The notes under the pieces are model-generated. The model had not been told where the DNA came from. It searched no databases and saw nothing but the letters and a program-made list of their open reading frames with translations. The position numbers were made by a program, and so were the translations under genes. Shown in pieces: positions 11,635 to 24,400 of a stretch of 64,000 bases of DNA (the stretch's first letter is position 1; each line of letters opens with the position of its first letter). This stretch comes from Carettochelys insculpta (lineage: Eukaryota > Chordata > Testudines > Carettochelyidae): positions 178,978,798 through 179,042,797 of the forward strand of contig NC_134138.1 of assembly GCF_033958435.1 (NCBI RefSeq), given 5' to 3'.

Positions 11635-12368
11635 GGCTAAGTCTATATTATGAGATAAATTTGAACTTATTAAAATCAATTCTATATAATGCTTTTTTTA
11701 AAATTTGATTTTGAGTATCGTCACTTCCCACAGGCTCCCAACAAATTCGACATACTGCTTGCACACTGAAAACACCAAAAATTGACAACCTCCCCAAAAC
11801 AACTTTCCCCCCAAAAAATTCAAAAACACTTCCCCAACACCCCTAAAAAATAAAACCCTCTCCAAAAAGCCCAAACTCCTGCCACTACCGGCTCCAGTGG
11901 AAGAACTGATGGAGCCTGCTGGCTGGAGGCACCTGGTCACAGGTGACCAAGTGCACCTGTGGGGTGGGGCAGACTGGCTGTGGGCTGCCTGGCCCCATGC
12001 TGCTGGAGCTGCCTGGCTGCCGAGTGCCTGGCCCGACATGGCAGGAGTGCAGCAGACCTAGTCAGTTTCCCAGCTCTCACTAGTAGTGGGGAGTTGGGAG
12101 CCAGGTGCAGCACATAGCTTTGTGGGACACATAAGGGACCCTTGTGGAGGCTAATACATTTGAGTGAAAGACATGGCACTTCCACACTAGCCTTTATTCA
12201 AAATTTTAAACTTGAGATTGATGCTATGACAGTTGCTTAATATCAACATTTTGCTATCACATTATAGCAGACTAAATTGAGCTAATGACATTTATAGCGA
12301 AGACAGTAAAATTTAATGCTGAGCTAACTCCTTTAAATTTGATTTGACTCTGTCAGGTAGATGCAGCC
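11635..12368. mobile_element. GGC...TCTA-ended DNA element, 734 bp
   Basis: The left end is GGCTAAGTCTATATTATGAG and the right end is the complement of GGCTGCATCTACCTGACAGA. TAA flanks it on both sides (11,632-11,634 and 12,369-12,371). TAA fits the TWA target typical of PIF/Harbinger. The interior is unrelated to the fold-back copies, is GC-richer in the middle, and has no transposase. Confidence 0.72.
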
Positions 12369-12371
12369 TAA

Positions 12372-15300
12372 ATGTCCACATATTTTAGTAGCCAGCCTTC
12401 CTCACTAAAATCTCCTCTGGCAGCATGCAAAATAGGAGAGTCACTGTTGTCAGCAAGAAATGGCAGATAGATGGTTATTAATTCATCAAGAGAAATATGT
12501 TTCAAGTGGGTTTTTGTATACAAAGATTTTTGTATCTTTTTATGGGCATTAAAGCATTAGACTTGACTGTTGATTACCATGGTGGTACATTGTCAAAATA
12601 ATAGCGGTTGCTGGCTCCAATATTTTTGAGGGTCAGTACTTTCAATCACTAATGGATTTTTGATATTTATACCCACATCAGCTGGAAATAGTCATACAAC
12701 TAGAACTGCATTATAGGAAGCCTTATGTCACTGCAGTGGATCATTGCCAATGCAAGCTATTGGTATTAGAGTGGACATCCATATTATGTTGTGCTGTTCC
12801 TGTTAAAGGTTCTTCCTTGCAGTTTTCCCTTGTGTGGAGGAATGCTAGCTACACCACACAGAACAGCCAGCTTTACTACGTTGGCTTACAGATGCAGACA
12901 AGGAGTTCTATTCATCTAGTCCAATTCACTGTGACAAAGATTAAACACAATATTAAACCAACAGAGCTCATATAGAGTTTGTACAGATCTTCAGAGTGAC
13001 ATGACCCCCATGTAATTTATCACCTCACATACAAAGCAGTCAAATAGCGTATTAAAAGAAAGCACTTTGAAAATTAGTTTTCAATAATATGTTTCTCTAG
13101 GAGTCTTGGTAGATTTACGATAATTGGAATCTGAGTACAAAAAAAAAAATAGAGAGAAAGAAAGAAATTCAGGTGTTCTTTAAGTATTATTCAACATGAT
13201 GTGTGCTTTTTTTAATACCACAACCTCTCCTTTTGAAAATATTTATAAACTTACTAATGAAAGTCCTGATTCCACAAAGACACACGTAGGCATATTTATG
13301 CATCCCCAGAGTACTCCCACTAGTATAGTATTGCATACATACCTTAGTCTTTTCAGCATCAGGGCCATGTAGCATGGGTTCTCAATCTTGTGATGGCTCA
13401 ATAACTGACAATCTGTCTCCCCTGCCCCCAATCAATCCTACGAGGTTCTGGTGCATTTTTACATCATTTATTTTTTCTACTATCCTATAAGTTGCCTCTT
13501 CCCTTCTTGACTCCATCTTGCTTTTCCCCCTACTGTGTATTCTTCATGCTGATATTTGCTCCTATGACACTCTTTCCTCTATAACCTTTTCTCTCATCCC
13601 TCTAGCTCCCTCTCCACAGTTCATATTTCCTCTAGTTCCATATGTGTACACGCAGACACTATTCCTACAAATCTAGACCACTGCCCCAGTTCTTTTTAAC
13701 ATTTATATTACAGAAGTTTCCAAACACTACCACCAAAACAGGGGCCTCTTTTTTCTGGATACTGTGTCAATACAGATAGACACTCTCTATCTGGAAGGGC
13801 TTATTGTGTTTATTCTTGTGTTTATTCTCCATCATGTCTCCACTTGTCTCGTTTCACACTCATTACCCCAGCACTGCTTCATATTCTTTTGTTGCCCATG
13901 TAAACCCAATACCTACATCCAGTCTCTTGCTATGGGGAAAGTGAAGAAGGGGTAGATGTCTCTTCTCTGTAATGCCACATAGGCAACAGGAAGGAAAATG
14001 AGAGTGAGCTGTAGAAGAGGACAAAATGAAGTACGTAGAAGCAGGAGACACAAGGAGCCCCTGCAAAGTCAATAACTTCCCACAAGCAACTAAATGAATG
14101 CTTGTGGTTCCATGGAGAAAACATGTAGGAGATCCTGGACATATGGATGAATTAGAGCTAGTATAGGGGAACTGGATTAACATCTTCTAAGCTTCCACTC
14201 ATACAAAGATGGATATGTATGCCCAGCTCCTTGTGGCTTTGTCTGTGATGTACTTGATACAAGTCCAATGAAAAGACCTCTCCCAAATTCAGCTCCCGCC
14301 AAGAAGAATATGCAAAGATGTGGGGATACGTTAAGGCTTGGCATATACATTTGCACACATTCACATGTCTCATGCTGGTATGCAGTTCCTTATCAATAAA
14401 AAATACATATACTTTTCAAGAATCTTTAAGTCATTTTCAACAAGAACTGTTTGAAATATCTTATTCAAAAGTTCAAAAGTTTAAGACCAGCTTTATTTAC
14501 AACAATTAATGAATTGTCCCTTTTATTCTACGAAGTCTACAGCCACAGATCTTGCCATGGGATACACCCTATCTTGCAGAATGATGTTTTAAGATCTGTG
14601 CTTCTGAAGGAAGTCTGAATAAGGTGAACTGAGTGAAACTAATTCACTAAACCTAAGTCAGCAGTCAGAAATAATACCTCTAAAGGAGGTGCAATTGCCC
14701 AATGTATCTCGATAGATTTTTAATCTGAACAGAGCAATTGACCTGTCATCCATCTTAACCGCTTCACCACGGATCAGTTTAACAAAGCCACTGAGATACT
14801 ATGTTTACCAAATTCTCAGAGTATGTTTTGTCTCCTCAGTGCTGAAAGCTCCATATGACCTGTCTTACTAAGTTGCAAATGTGCTACAGTTTCCCCCCAA
14901 ATGGCTTCTACCATGCAGTCATGCATAGCCAGTACAAAAATTATTCTCATATTTGATTCGTTTTAAAGCTCCGATTTCTAGAATTAAATGAAGCTGACAC
15001 AGCATTACCAGTCTGCTGCATCTGAATGCCACAGATTTCAGGAACTTGACATCAAGTGGTGGGGGCAGATCTGAGTCAAATGTGTTTATTGTGACAAGAG
15101 CAGAAAACACTATTGTACTATTAGAAGTTAGCTCATAAATCATTTAGGTGTTTCTGAACTTCTACCTGAAAATCAGAACAGTGCCAAAAAACTCTCTACT
15201 AAGCTTAGTGATGAAACTCGTTTGACAACATTTTGCCCTCTGTTTGTCAGCCACATAACAAACAAGATAAAAAAAATATTAAGGTACTCGAAACGCACCA

Positions 15301-16456
15301 GTACTCATGTAGAATGTGCTGATTCTTTTTATTCTGTTCTTTTTAAAGCCTCAGTACTGTAATTTCACAGTCTCGTTTGACAAGGGAGGAAGATGGGTGT
15401 GCAGGAAATCTTGATTCCCTGCTTTGTTAACTCATCCCCAACAGCCCTGATGTGTGGTTGAATAAATGACTGTTCCAGATCACGTTTTTTTTTTTAATAA
15501 ACACCCCAATTGGCTGATGAAAACTACTTTGACAGTGAAATTGTCAAAACACTTGTAAGGAAGTTGTCAGATTTTCCACTTGCTATCAAGAAGAGTGAGA
15601 AGTCATGCTCAGTCAAGCATTGTGGGCAAGTACAAAATGTTTCATAGCATTCACACAGGCTAGTGTGTCAGCATCTAACGTAACAAATTAATGGCTTCTT
15701 AAAATTGCATGGTTGCTACAATTTTGGACCATATGCACAATCAGATGTTCAAAATAAGAAGCAGCATAAATCTCAAATATCCCTGCCTTAGAATCACAGA
15801 CCTCTTGTCCTTCAGGTACGTAAATCTCTGTCAGCTGCCTTTAATTTTTAAAACACTTCTGCAAGAAAAAAAGGCTGTCCATACATACCTGTATGTACTG
15901 GACAACCATTCAACTTACACTAATCACCTCACAGAACAAACTGTAATATATTAATGCTACCAGCCAATAGTTTCCAAAAACCAAAAGCTGCTAAAATATT
16001 TGCCCAAATCTTCCCTTGAAATCCTATCAAGCAAATATTTTTAACGTGCCCTCATGACTAGCTTCAGAAAGAAACTGAACTTTTATTTTCTCACTCTATC
16101 TCACTGAACAATTTACATATATTTAGGAATTCAGTACACCATGGAAAATAAAGAAAATTTCTCATATTACTGTATGTTTATTTTACCATTGCCAGTCTAA
16201 AAAAATAGAAAAATAAAAATAAAACTATCCTTTACATTGAGTAAGCATCACTAGATGGATGGCCAGAACCTGGCCCCTGCTACAATCCCTTTGTTCCTTT
16301 TCGTTTATATAAATAAAGAAGGGCATAAAATGGTCCTAAATATGCTTCTGAGGATTCTCCCCCATTGTAGACAAATCCCTACATGAAACAAAGCTAGAAC
16401 AACTGGGCCTATCCTAGACCTACTCCCAGGTCCCTTCTGAATAGTGAGAATTCTGG
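12372..16456. other. Unassigned unique sequence, about 4.1 kb
   Basis: No exon or confident repeat. An A-run followed by (GAAA)-like sequence lies at 13,139-13,168 and a T-run at 15,486-15,496. Short frames show no domains. A possible hAT-like end (GGGTTCTCAATCTTG) near 13,376 is too short to call. Confidence 0.45.
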
Positions 16457-16458
16457 TA

Positions 16459-16940
16459 CAGGTTGGAGCTCTCTAAATCAGATTTCCCTTTTCAGGGACA
16501 CCCCAGATCTGGCATCTGTGGGTGTTCCAGGGCTGAGGCACTCATGAGGAAAAATCAGGGGCCCTGTGCTCAGTAACTACTCCTCTGTTTGCCCCACAGC
16601 TTCTGGAATAAAACGAAGAGCTCCTTCGTGGTGTTCAAGCTCAGGGAGCAATGGAGAGGAGTGGAGACCAGTGGGGCACTTGGGAAAAGCACCTTCAGCA
16701 ATGGAGCTTGTGCTTCTGGCTCCTGCTGTCAGATGTGGGGCTCTGCAGCCACCCTGCTTCTTTACTCACGTGCCCCCAATTCTCATTCTATCAATGCCAG
16801 CCTCTGCTACCACCAGAGTAGAGCCCCATAGCTGTTGGCAGCAGAGGGCCCTGCATTGCTCTCCTCTGGTCTGGTAAATTCCCTGGTTCAGGACCAGTCT
16901 TGTCCTGAAGGTGCCTGCCGGACCAGGGAAGTTCAACTTG
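16459..16940. mobile_element. Tigger-like element with GC-rich interior
   Basis: The left end is CAGGTTGGAGCTCTCTAAAT and the right end GGGAAGTTCAACTTG, each flanked by TA (16,457-16,458 and 16,941-16,942). The ends match the 519-851 family, but the 482-bp interior is different and GC-rich. Non-coding: the 103-codon frame inside shows no domain. Confidence 0.68.
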
Positions 16941-17189
16941 TATATGGGGGAAGGACCTGGGTGTGGTGATAGCTACACTCAGGGACTACTGGGTTAGAGC
17001 AAACATGGGGACGGGGGAAAGCAAACAAACAGAAGAGTCATTTACTGCAGGGAGCACAGCAGCCATCTTTGTGTAGATCCATGACACGCATTGAGAGCGG
17101 CTCTATCCGTGGTCAAAATACTGAGGAAGTGGAAAATGAAATGGAATACAGCAGAACAATTATCAGAGGGGAGGCTGTGTTAGTTTGGA

Positions 17190-17678
17190 CAGTAAACTCT
17201 TGCTCATCCACTATTTGATGAACTGGGACTCTCACAAAACTGCCATAATTCTGGCAAATGCGGCTTCCTTTTTGTTTTACTTTTTTTTTTTTCCCCTCAG
17301 AGTCCCGGGGTGATGTATGAGCCCCTCCCTCCCAGGCGCCTGTTTCCATGTGGCAGCCGCACAGCGGTGTGCCCCTGCAAGCAGCTCCTTGCAGGGCTCC
17401 ACCACCCCTTAAGAGGCTCCTTGTGAGGCTCCGTGACTGTGCTGCAAGTGGCTCTGTGGGGCGTGGTTGTGTTCACCACCTGACAAGTGGCACCTGCCGT
17501 CCCCACCAAAAGATAATCAGGGCAGCAGTTGAGAAGGAGCTGGCACTGGAGGGTTGGAAGGAGCTGAATTTTCTTACTGACCACTGTGCCTCCCCCCAGC
17601 AGCTCTCCATTAACCAGAATAATTGAATATCCAGCGACCCCCTGGTCCTGGGGTTGCCAGATATCAAAGAATTTACTG
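17190..17678. mobile_element. Second Tigger-like family, ends CAGTAAACTCTT
   Basis: The left end CAGTAAACTCTTGCTCATCC mirrors the right end AAAGAATTTACTG. TA follows the right end (17,679-17,680); the left side reads GA, so one base of the TA target has probably changed. The same terminal block ends another element near 26,746. No transposase frame. Confidence 0.6.
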
Positions 17679-17689
17679 TATCTGCAGAA

Positions 17690-17785
17690 ACAGAGAAGTC
17701 CTGTGGAACTTTGACTAACAGATTTATTGGCGTATCAGTTTTTGTGGGCAAAGGCCCACTTTATCAGATGCACTGCTCATGCTAT
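17690..17785 (-). mobile_element. Penelope-like 3'-tail fragment (minus strand)
   Basis: The sequence GAAGTCCTGTGGAACTTTGA followed by CTAACAGATTTATTGG and GGCCCACTTTATCAGATGCA is the reverse complement of the 3' tail of reptile Penelope-like elements. The plus-oriented tail at 63,160-63,245 shows it as ATCTGATGAAGTGAG and GTTAGTCTATAAGCTGCCAC. The fragment is 5'-truncated and abuts both the Tigger-like element and the large inverted repeat. Confidence 0.65.
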
Positions 17786-17792
17786 GGTGCAA

Positions 17793-18040
17793 ATTGCCGA
17801 CATTAATAAGAGGGAAAAAGAATCTGGAAAAGTCCTTTTCACTGAATCTATGATCATGTGTATTTACTTTAGCCTGCATGAAACATTTAGAACAGGACAG
17901 TTACCCATAAAAACACCATGTGATCAATTCCCAAATGCTGGAACCTAAATTACAGCAATGTCTTCTGCATTTTGACACTCAGTCTCAGCTTCCTAATACT
18001 GAACAGGTAAAATGAATGGATTAAACAATAATCTTTCTTC
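17793..18040 (+). repeat. Large inverted repeat, left arm
   Basis: About 240 nt from CATTAATAAGAGGGAAAAAG to ATAATCTTTCTTC recur in reverse complement at 18,529-18,776, with substitutions at roughly one position in eight. Clear paired landmarks are CATGTGATCAATTCCCAAAT and GGAACCTAAATTACAGCAAT. It contains no known repeat family. Transcription through both arms would form a long duplex RNA. Confidence 0.85.
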
Positions 18041-18528
18041 TTGCCATATATCTGAAAAAGTGGGTCTTGCCAACAGAACAGTATTCATTCTGTTAGAGAG
18101 AAACAGATGTTACTGGAGCCTCTAGAATAATATGTCTGGATTTGCAGTATGATGACACAATTAACGGATTATTCCTCCCTCTCTGTGTCAAATCTCTCTT
18201 TTTTTCTAACGATATTAATTTTGATATGTATTTCAGTAGGTCTCAGCTTTGAAGAGATGGAGAGCTCCTTCAAGGGTAGCTGCAAAGAGCACCAAGTCAT
18301 CTTAGCGCAGTGTCTTCATGTCACTATATTTTCTTTGCGTCACTATGGCTGTTGACTCTATTTGGTTCCAAGTAAACACTGTAATGATGTAAATCTTCCC
18401 CTAAATAATTTTGTGATTACTGTGGGGATCTGTATAACTCCACTTAATATTATCTCCTCTTGCTCTTTCATCCCAACAGTCCACGCTTTTAGTTGTTTTT
18501 GGCTCTCAGTGTCTCATGCATTCACAGG
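18041..18528. other. Spacer between inverted-repeat arms
   Basis: A 488-bp unique spacer without a recognisable family or domain. The small frames at 18,149-18,355 and 18,362-18,547 read across spacer and arm and have no known domains. Confidence 0.6.
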
Positions 18529-18776
18529 AAGAAAGATTATTATTTAATCCATTCATTTTACCTTTTCAGTATTAGGAAGCTGAAACTGAGCATCAAAATG
18601 CAAAAATACATTGCTGTAATTTAGGTTCCAGCATTTGGGAATTGATCACATGGTATTTGTACGGTTAAGTGTCCTGTTCTAAATGTTTCACACAGGCTAA
18701 CGTAAAAACACATGATCACAGAATCAGTGAAAAAGACTTTTCAAGATTCTTTTTCCCTCTTATTAGTGTTTGCAAA
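18529..18776 (-). repeat. Large inverted repeat, right arm
   Basis: Reverse complement of 17,793-18,040, starting GAAGAAAGATTATTATTTAA and ending CTTTTTCCCTCTTATTAGTG. Arm lengths are equal within a few bases. I see no clear direct duplication outside the arms. Confidence 0.85.
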
Positions 18777-19145
18777 ATGCAACCTGGAATGAGCCATAAT
18801 CATGGAGGTTAGCAAAGAGCTTCCCCAGTTAGAACAGGTATTAAAAGACAAACAAAAGGAAGCTTACCCCATGCTCAGAAAGTAGCAAAGTAATGTCAAG
18901 TTAACTAGGGATTTCCTCACCAAATAACTATGACAGACATGTACCATACATGAAGATTTTCCAAAGATCTGAAACATTTTGTATCATTATGTCTTTGATT
19001 GAGGTAACAAGAAAAAAATATCAGGGAAAGACGTGACTTACTAAACATTTCTTATGCTAATATTAATTGAACGAAATGTACAAAGACAACAGTGAATAGC
19101 TGAAAAACATTTTTATGAAAAATGTCCGTTCCATTAAATATTGTG
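18777..19145. other. Unassigned AT-rich sequence
   Basis: Nothing recognised. It is followed by the CCATATT target duplication of the LINE. Confidence 0.45.
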
Positions 19146-19155
19146 CCATATTGCT

Positions 19156-19703
19156 GCTCTAAAGCCCTGCTGGCAAGCAACCAGGGAGCTTGCAACCGGG
19201 GGGGTTGCGACCAGGGTGGTTGGTAACAGGAGGGAGTTTTGAGAGGGGCAGTCCTGGGGAAGGAGGGGGCAAACTATAGCACCTTTGGGTAAGTGGCTCC
19301 CTGGAATGTGTGGGTGCCTGGGTTTGGGGGTTCTGGGCCTGGGTTTGTCTGTTTATTTGGTGTTTGGAGTGCTGAGCTGTGTGTGTGTGTGTGTGTGTTT
19401 GTTTGAAAGGCCATGTGCTCAGGCTGGCCATGTGCTCAGGCTGCGTGCCGATTGGCTGATCGGTCATCAGAGGGAGGGGCTCTCTCAGGTAGGCCAGAGC
19501 TCTAAAGCCCTGCTGGCAAGCGACCAGGGAGCTTGCGACCGGGGGGTTGCTAACAGGAGGGAGTTTTGAGAGGGGCTCTCCTGGGGAAGGAGGGGGCAAA
19601 CTATAGCACCTTTGGGTAAGTGGCTCTCTGGAGTGTGTGGGTGCCTGGGTTTGGCGGTTCTGGGCCTGGGTTTGTCTGTTTATTTGGTGTTTGGAGTGCT
19701 GAG

Positions 19704-19739
<36 letters not shown>

Positions 19740-19935
19740 TTGTTTGGAAGGCCATGTGCTCAGGCTGGCCATGTGCTCAGGCTGCGTGTCGATTGGCTGA
19801 TCGGTCATCAGAGGGAGGGGCTCTCTCAGGTAGGCCAGAGCTCTAAAGCCCTGCTGGCAAGCGACCAGGGAGCTTGCGACCGGGGGGTTGCGAACAGGGT
19901 GGTTGCTAACAGGAGGGCGTTTAGAGGGGGAGCTT
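19156..19935. repeat. Tandem 5' monomers of the LINE (~342 bp x 2.3)
   Basis: Units start GCTCTAAAGCCCTGCTGGCA at 19,156, 19,499 and 19,840 (spacings 343 and 341). The third unit diverges after about 95 bp into the unique leader. Each full unit holds a (GT)n tract (19,379-19,398 and 19,704-19,736) of different length. In other LINEs, tandem 5' monomers act as promoter units; that role here is inferred. Cys-Val and His-Thr frames across this array are GT-repeat artefacts. Confidence 0.88.
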
Positions 19936-20209
19936 AGAGGCAGCTAAGGAACCCGCTGCAGCATGAGGAGCAGGGGGGCAAGATCAAGGGATGTCAGTGG
20001 TGGGCAAGTGGTTTGGGGGCATCTGGTACAGCTGTGAGGATGGCAGCTCCCACAGAGGCTGCTTGAGACATGCTGGCTCAGATTGCATGGCTTCCAGGCC
20101 CAGTCCTGCGCTCCCTGTATATATGCACCGCACCAGATCTGTGGGGCTCCAGGAACAGCTGTAGCCAAATGAAGAGTTAGTAGCTTTGGGTGGGGCTCAG
20201 GGTGCAGCT

Positions 20210-20609
20210 GAGCAGCGAACAGGGGGCAGCAGCTAACAGGGAAGGGAGTTTGCCTCTTGGCAAAGCGTCCTAGAGGAGCTTGGGTGAGTGTGGGATATGG
20301 GGGGCTGTGTGGTGAGCTGGTGGGTGAATGTCTGTCTGTCTGGGCAGCTATGTTACTTTGCAGAGAAGGGCAGTTTGATCAGCTGCCTGTGTGCCTGAGT
20401 TTGTGTGGTGCAGAGAGGAGCAGTTCGCAAGGTGTGAATTGGGGGAGTTTCCTGCCAGGTGAGCCTTCAAGGGCTGATTAGACTGGAGGCAAGGCTTTGA
20501 GCCAGGCCTAACCAGCTAGCAGCTCTCCCTATAAGAAGAGAGCTTTCAGCAAACACTGTGAGCAGCAAACAGGGGGCAGCAGCTAACGGGGAAGGGAGTT
20601 TGCCTCTGG
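20210..20609. repeat. Second direct repeat in the LINE leader
   Basis: AGCAGCGAACAGGGGGCAGC at 20,211 recurs as AGCAGCAAACAGGGGGCAGC at 20,561. About 45 bp match in each copy, through GGGAAGGGAGTTTGCCTCT. The 350-bp spacing is close to the monomer period and may reflect an older monomer type. Confidence 0.7.
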
Positions 20610-21486
20610 GAGTTCACCGAGGGAGGAGCCCCGTGTTTGTTGTCCTTTTCAGGTATGGTGTTCCACCTATGCCCTGCAAGGCAGCACTATCAAGAAAAGC
20701 AGTCTCTGAAGAGAAGAGCCTGAAGAGCGATGGTGGACGGTGGCCCTGGGGCACTGAGAGCAGCTGGGGGGAGAGGGGCCAGTGCAGTGAGAAGGGTGGA
20801 CATGGGAGCAGATGCGGGTAGTGGGTTGGGGAGGGTCCTATGGTGATGGTAGCTGGGGGGGGGTGCGAAAGGTGGGGAGGAGGGTCCCGGGGATATGAGG
20901 TCATTGCTCCACAGGGAGCTATGGTGACTCGTGGTGACAGGGAGGTATGAAGTAGTGGGATCCTTAACCACATTCTCCACACCCCACTGCCTTGTGGGTT
21001 ATCCTGGGAAGGAGCAAGGCTAAGGAAGTAAACCCTGACAGGAAATCCGGAGTGGAGTCCGAAGGCGGTTCAGTGTCAACTTCTGGCACTGTTCCGGCAA
21101 CTCCTGCAGCTGAGCTGGTACCAGATGTGGAGGTTATCCTCTCCTTTGGACTATATCAGTAAAGCCGAGAGGGGGACACTGGTGTCTGGGCAGCCCAGAG
21201 TCTCCATAATAAGTGCCCAGGCTCACGCCCCAGAGAGGTACTCCGGCACTGCTGAACAGCGTTGCATCAACACGGGAGGCAACAGATACCGGTTATAAGC
21301 TCTTGCTCGATTGGCGTAGAGAACGAGCGCCAGGAGTTGCCTTCGATGGTGGGAGAGATCCTTGCATCTCACTGGACAGTCACTGCCCACCTCAATCTGG
21401 GCAGCCCACAGCCAATTGGGTACTGTCCCGCCACAGTTCACCTGCCTCGCTGGGTGTGTGAGGCTTAAGGTTCCTGAACCTGACAA

Positions 21487-24400
21487 GTGACTGGAATTTG
21501 GGCACCAGGCAAACCAATAAGAAAATCAACAAGAAATGAGAAACATCAACAATTTAAGCTTGCTTGCTGGAATGTGTGGACCATGCTGACCGGCTTGACT
21601 AAAGATCTTCAGGCCATCAGTGACACCCAAAAGACCTCTGTCATCAACGAGGAACTGAAGAGGCTCTGAGTTGATATCGCTGCACTGCAAGAGACACGAC
21701 TCGCAGATTCGGGATCTCTAAAGGAAAAAGACTACACCTTTTTCTGGCAGGGTAAAGCCCAAGAAGAACCCAGAGAGCATGGTGTTGGCTTTGCTGTCAG
21801 AAACACCCTTCTACAAATGGTGGACTTAGTCATGGGCAGATCAGAAAGACTTCTTTGGACCACGCTTCAAACTTGCACCGGTCCCGTCCACCTGATCAGC
21901 GCTTATGCTCCACCCCTGTACGCCACACCAGAAGTAAAATACAAGTTCTATGATGTGGTTAGTGCTGCTGTAACACACATACCTGCTCGTAAACAACTGT
22001 ACATCTTGGGTGACTTCAATGCAAGAGTTGGAGCTGATTGAGCCTCATGGCCTTCCTGCTTAGGACACTTTGGTGTGGGAAAAATGAATGACAATGGACA
22101 GCGTCTCCTTGAACTGTGCACATACCACAATCTGTGCATCACAAACACATTCTTCCGAATGAAGCCACAGCACAGAGTGTTGTGGAGATACCCACGCTCG
22201 AAGCACTGACATCAACTAGATGTGGTCATCACTAGGCGTAATAATCTCAAAAACATCCTTCTGACACGCAGCTATCATAGTGCTGACTGTGTTACAGATC
22301 ACTCGCTAGTTTGCTCCAAGCTCAAGCTGAGACCCAAGAAGCTGTACCGCTCTAAACCTGCTGGAAGGCCCCGCATTGACGCCGGAAAGACGGCAAACTC
22401 GGAGAAAGCTGAAAAGTTCAGAGACACCCTCCAGGAAAATCTGCGCAGCAGCCCTGGGGGTGCCGATGCGACATCCAAATGGCAACATCTGAGGGATACA
22501 GTTTACAACATGGCCTTGTCGGTGTTTGGAAGAAGAGCTAGAAACATGAACGACTGGTTCGAAGCTAACTCCAATGAGATGATTCCAGTCATTGAAAAGA
22601 AGCGCGCTGCACTCCTGGAGTACAAACGCTCACCGAGCCAGAGTACCCAGCAAGCACTTAGAGCGGCCAGAAGAACAGTACAGCAGACAGCCAGGCGCTG
22701 TGCCAACAACCACTGGCTCCAGCTATGCAGAAGCATCCAGACCTGTGCTGACTTTGGTAATCAGAGGAATGTATGAGGGTATGAAGAAGGCATTAGGACC
22801 CACCCAGAACAAGATGGCACCTCTGAAATCCAAATCTGGTGAAGTCATCGCTGACAAAGCCAAACAGATGGAGTGCTGGGTTGAGCACTACTCCGAGCTG
22901 TATTCATGCGAAAACATTGTGGTTGATGCAGCCCTCGATATTTTCGAGCTCCTACCAGTAATGGATGAACTGGATCAAGAACCGACTGTGGATGAACTGA
23001 AGAGAGCCATCGACAGCATTGCAGCAGGAAAGGCCCCTGGCCAGGATGGTATACCACCAGAAGTAATCAAGTGTGCCGCGGACACACTCCTGGAACCCCT
23101 ACATGAGCTACTGTGCCTGTGCTGGAATGAGGGTGAGGTTCCACAGGATATGCGCGACGCTAACATTGTAACGTTGTATAAGAACAAAGGAGACAGAAGC
23201 GACTGCAACAACTACCGTGGAATCTCCCTCCTAAGCATCACTAGTAAAGTGTTCGCTCGCGTCATCCTTGGCAGACTCCAGAAGACTGCTGAGAGGATGT
23301 ACCCCAAATCGCAGTGTAGATTCCGCGCAGAGAGGTCTACCGTTGACATGGTCTTCTCTCTAAGGCAGCTGCAGGAGAAATGCAGGGAGCAGAGGAAGCC
23401 ACTCTACATAGCCTTCATTGACCTGACCAAGGCCTTTGACTTGGTCAGCAGGGATGGTCTGTTCAAACTGCTCTGCAAGATAGGCTGTCCTCCACAGTTA
23501 CTCAAGATGATCCAGTCATTCCATGAGGACATGAGAGGAACCATCCAATATGACGGCGCATTATCGAATGCTTTCAGAATCAGGAGCGGCGTCAAACAAG
23601 GATGCGTGCTTGCTCCGACGTTGTTTGGGATTTTCTTCGCACTCCTCCTGAAGCATGCCTTTGGATCTTCAACAGAGGGCATCTTGCTGCACACAAGATC
23701 TGATGGGAAACTGTTTAATCTTGCAAGGCTGAAAGCTAAGTCTAAGGTGCAGGAAGTCCTCATCAGAGACATGCTGTTCGCAGACGATGCTGCTGTAGTG
23801 TCTCACACAGAAGACCAGCTTCTAAAACTGCTGGATCAGTTCTCCTAAGCATGCAAGGACTTTGGGCTTACCATCAGCCTAAAGAAGACAAACGTACTTG
23901 GTCAGGATGTTGCTGAATCCCCATCAATCAGCATTGACAACTATATGTTAGAGGTTGTCCATGAGTTCGTTTACCTCGGGTCCACCATCACTGACACCCT
24001 GTCGTTGGACACTGAGCTAAATAGGAGGATTGGAAAAGCAGCCACAACTCTGTCCAGACTCAGCAAGAGAGTGTAGAATAACAACAAGCTGTACACTCAC
24101 ACCAAAATGCAAGTCTACAGAGCCTGCATCTTCAACACCCTCCTTTATGGCAGCGAGACTTGGACCCTGTATGCCCGCCAGGAAAAGAGGCTGAACGTCT
24201 GCCACTTGCGCTGCCTCAGGCGCATCCTTGGAATATCACGGAAGGACAGAGTGACCAACACCGCCATCCTCGAGCAAGCTGAAATCCCAACAATGCACAC
24301 CCTCCTCAGGCAGCATCGGCTCCGCTGGCTTGGCCGCATCCACAGGATGAATGATGGAGGGATCCCAAAAGACATCCTGTATGGTGAGCTAGCCTCTGGC

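Noticed and set aside
19159..19755. 198-codon minus-strand frame rich in Thr-His
   Set aside because: It runs across the LINE monomers, and the Thr-His blocks are the translated (GT)n tracts. It repeats with the monomer and is not a gene.
19156..19935. CRISPR-like or satellite array
   Set aside because: There are only 2.3 units of 342 bp with no spacers, and the array is joined to a LINE leader within one target duplication.
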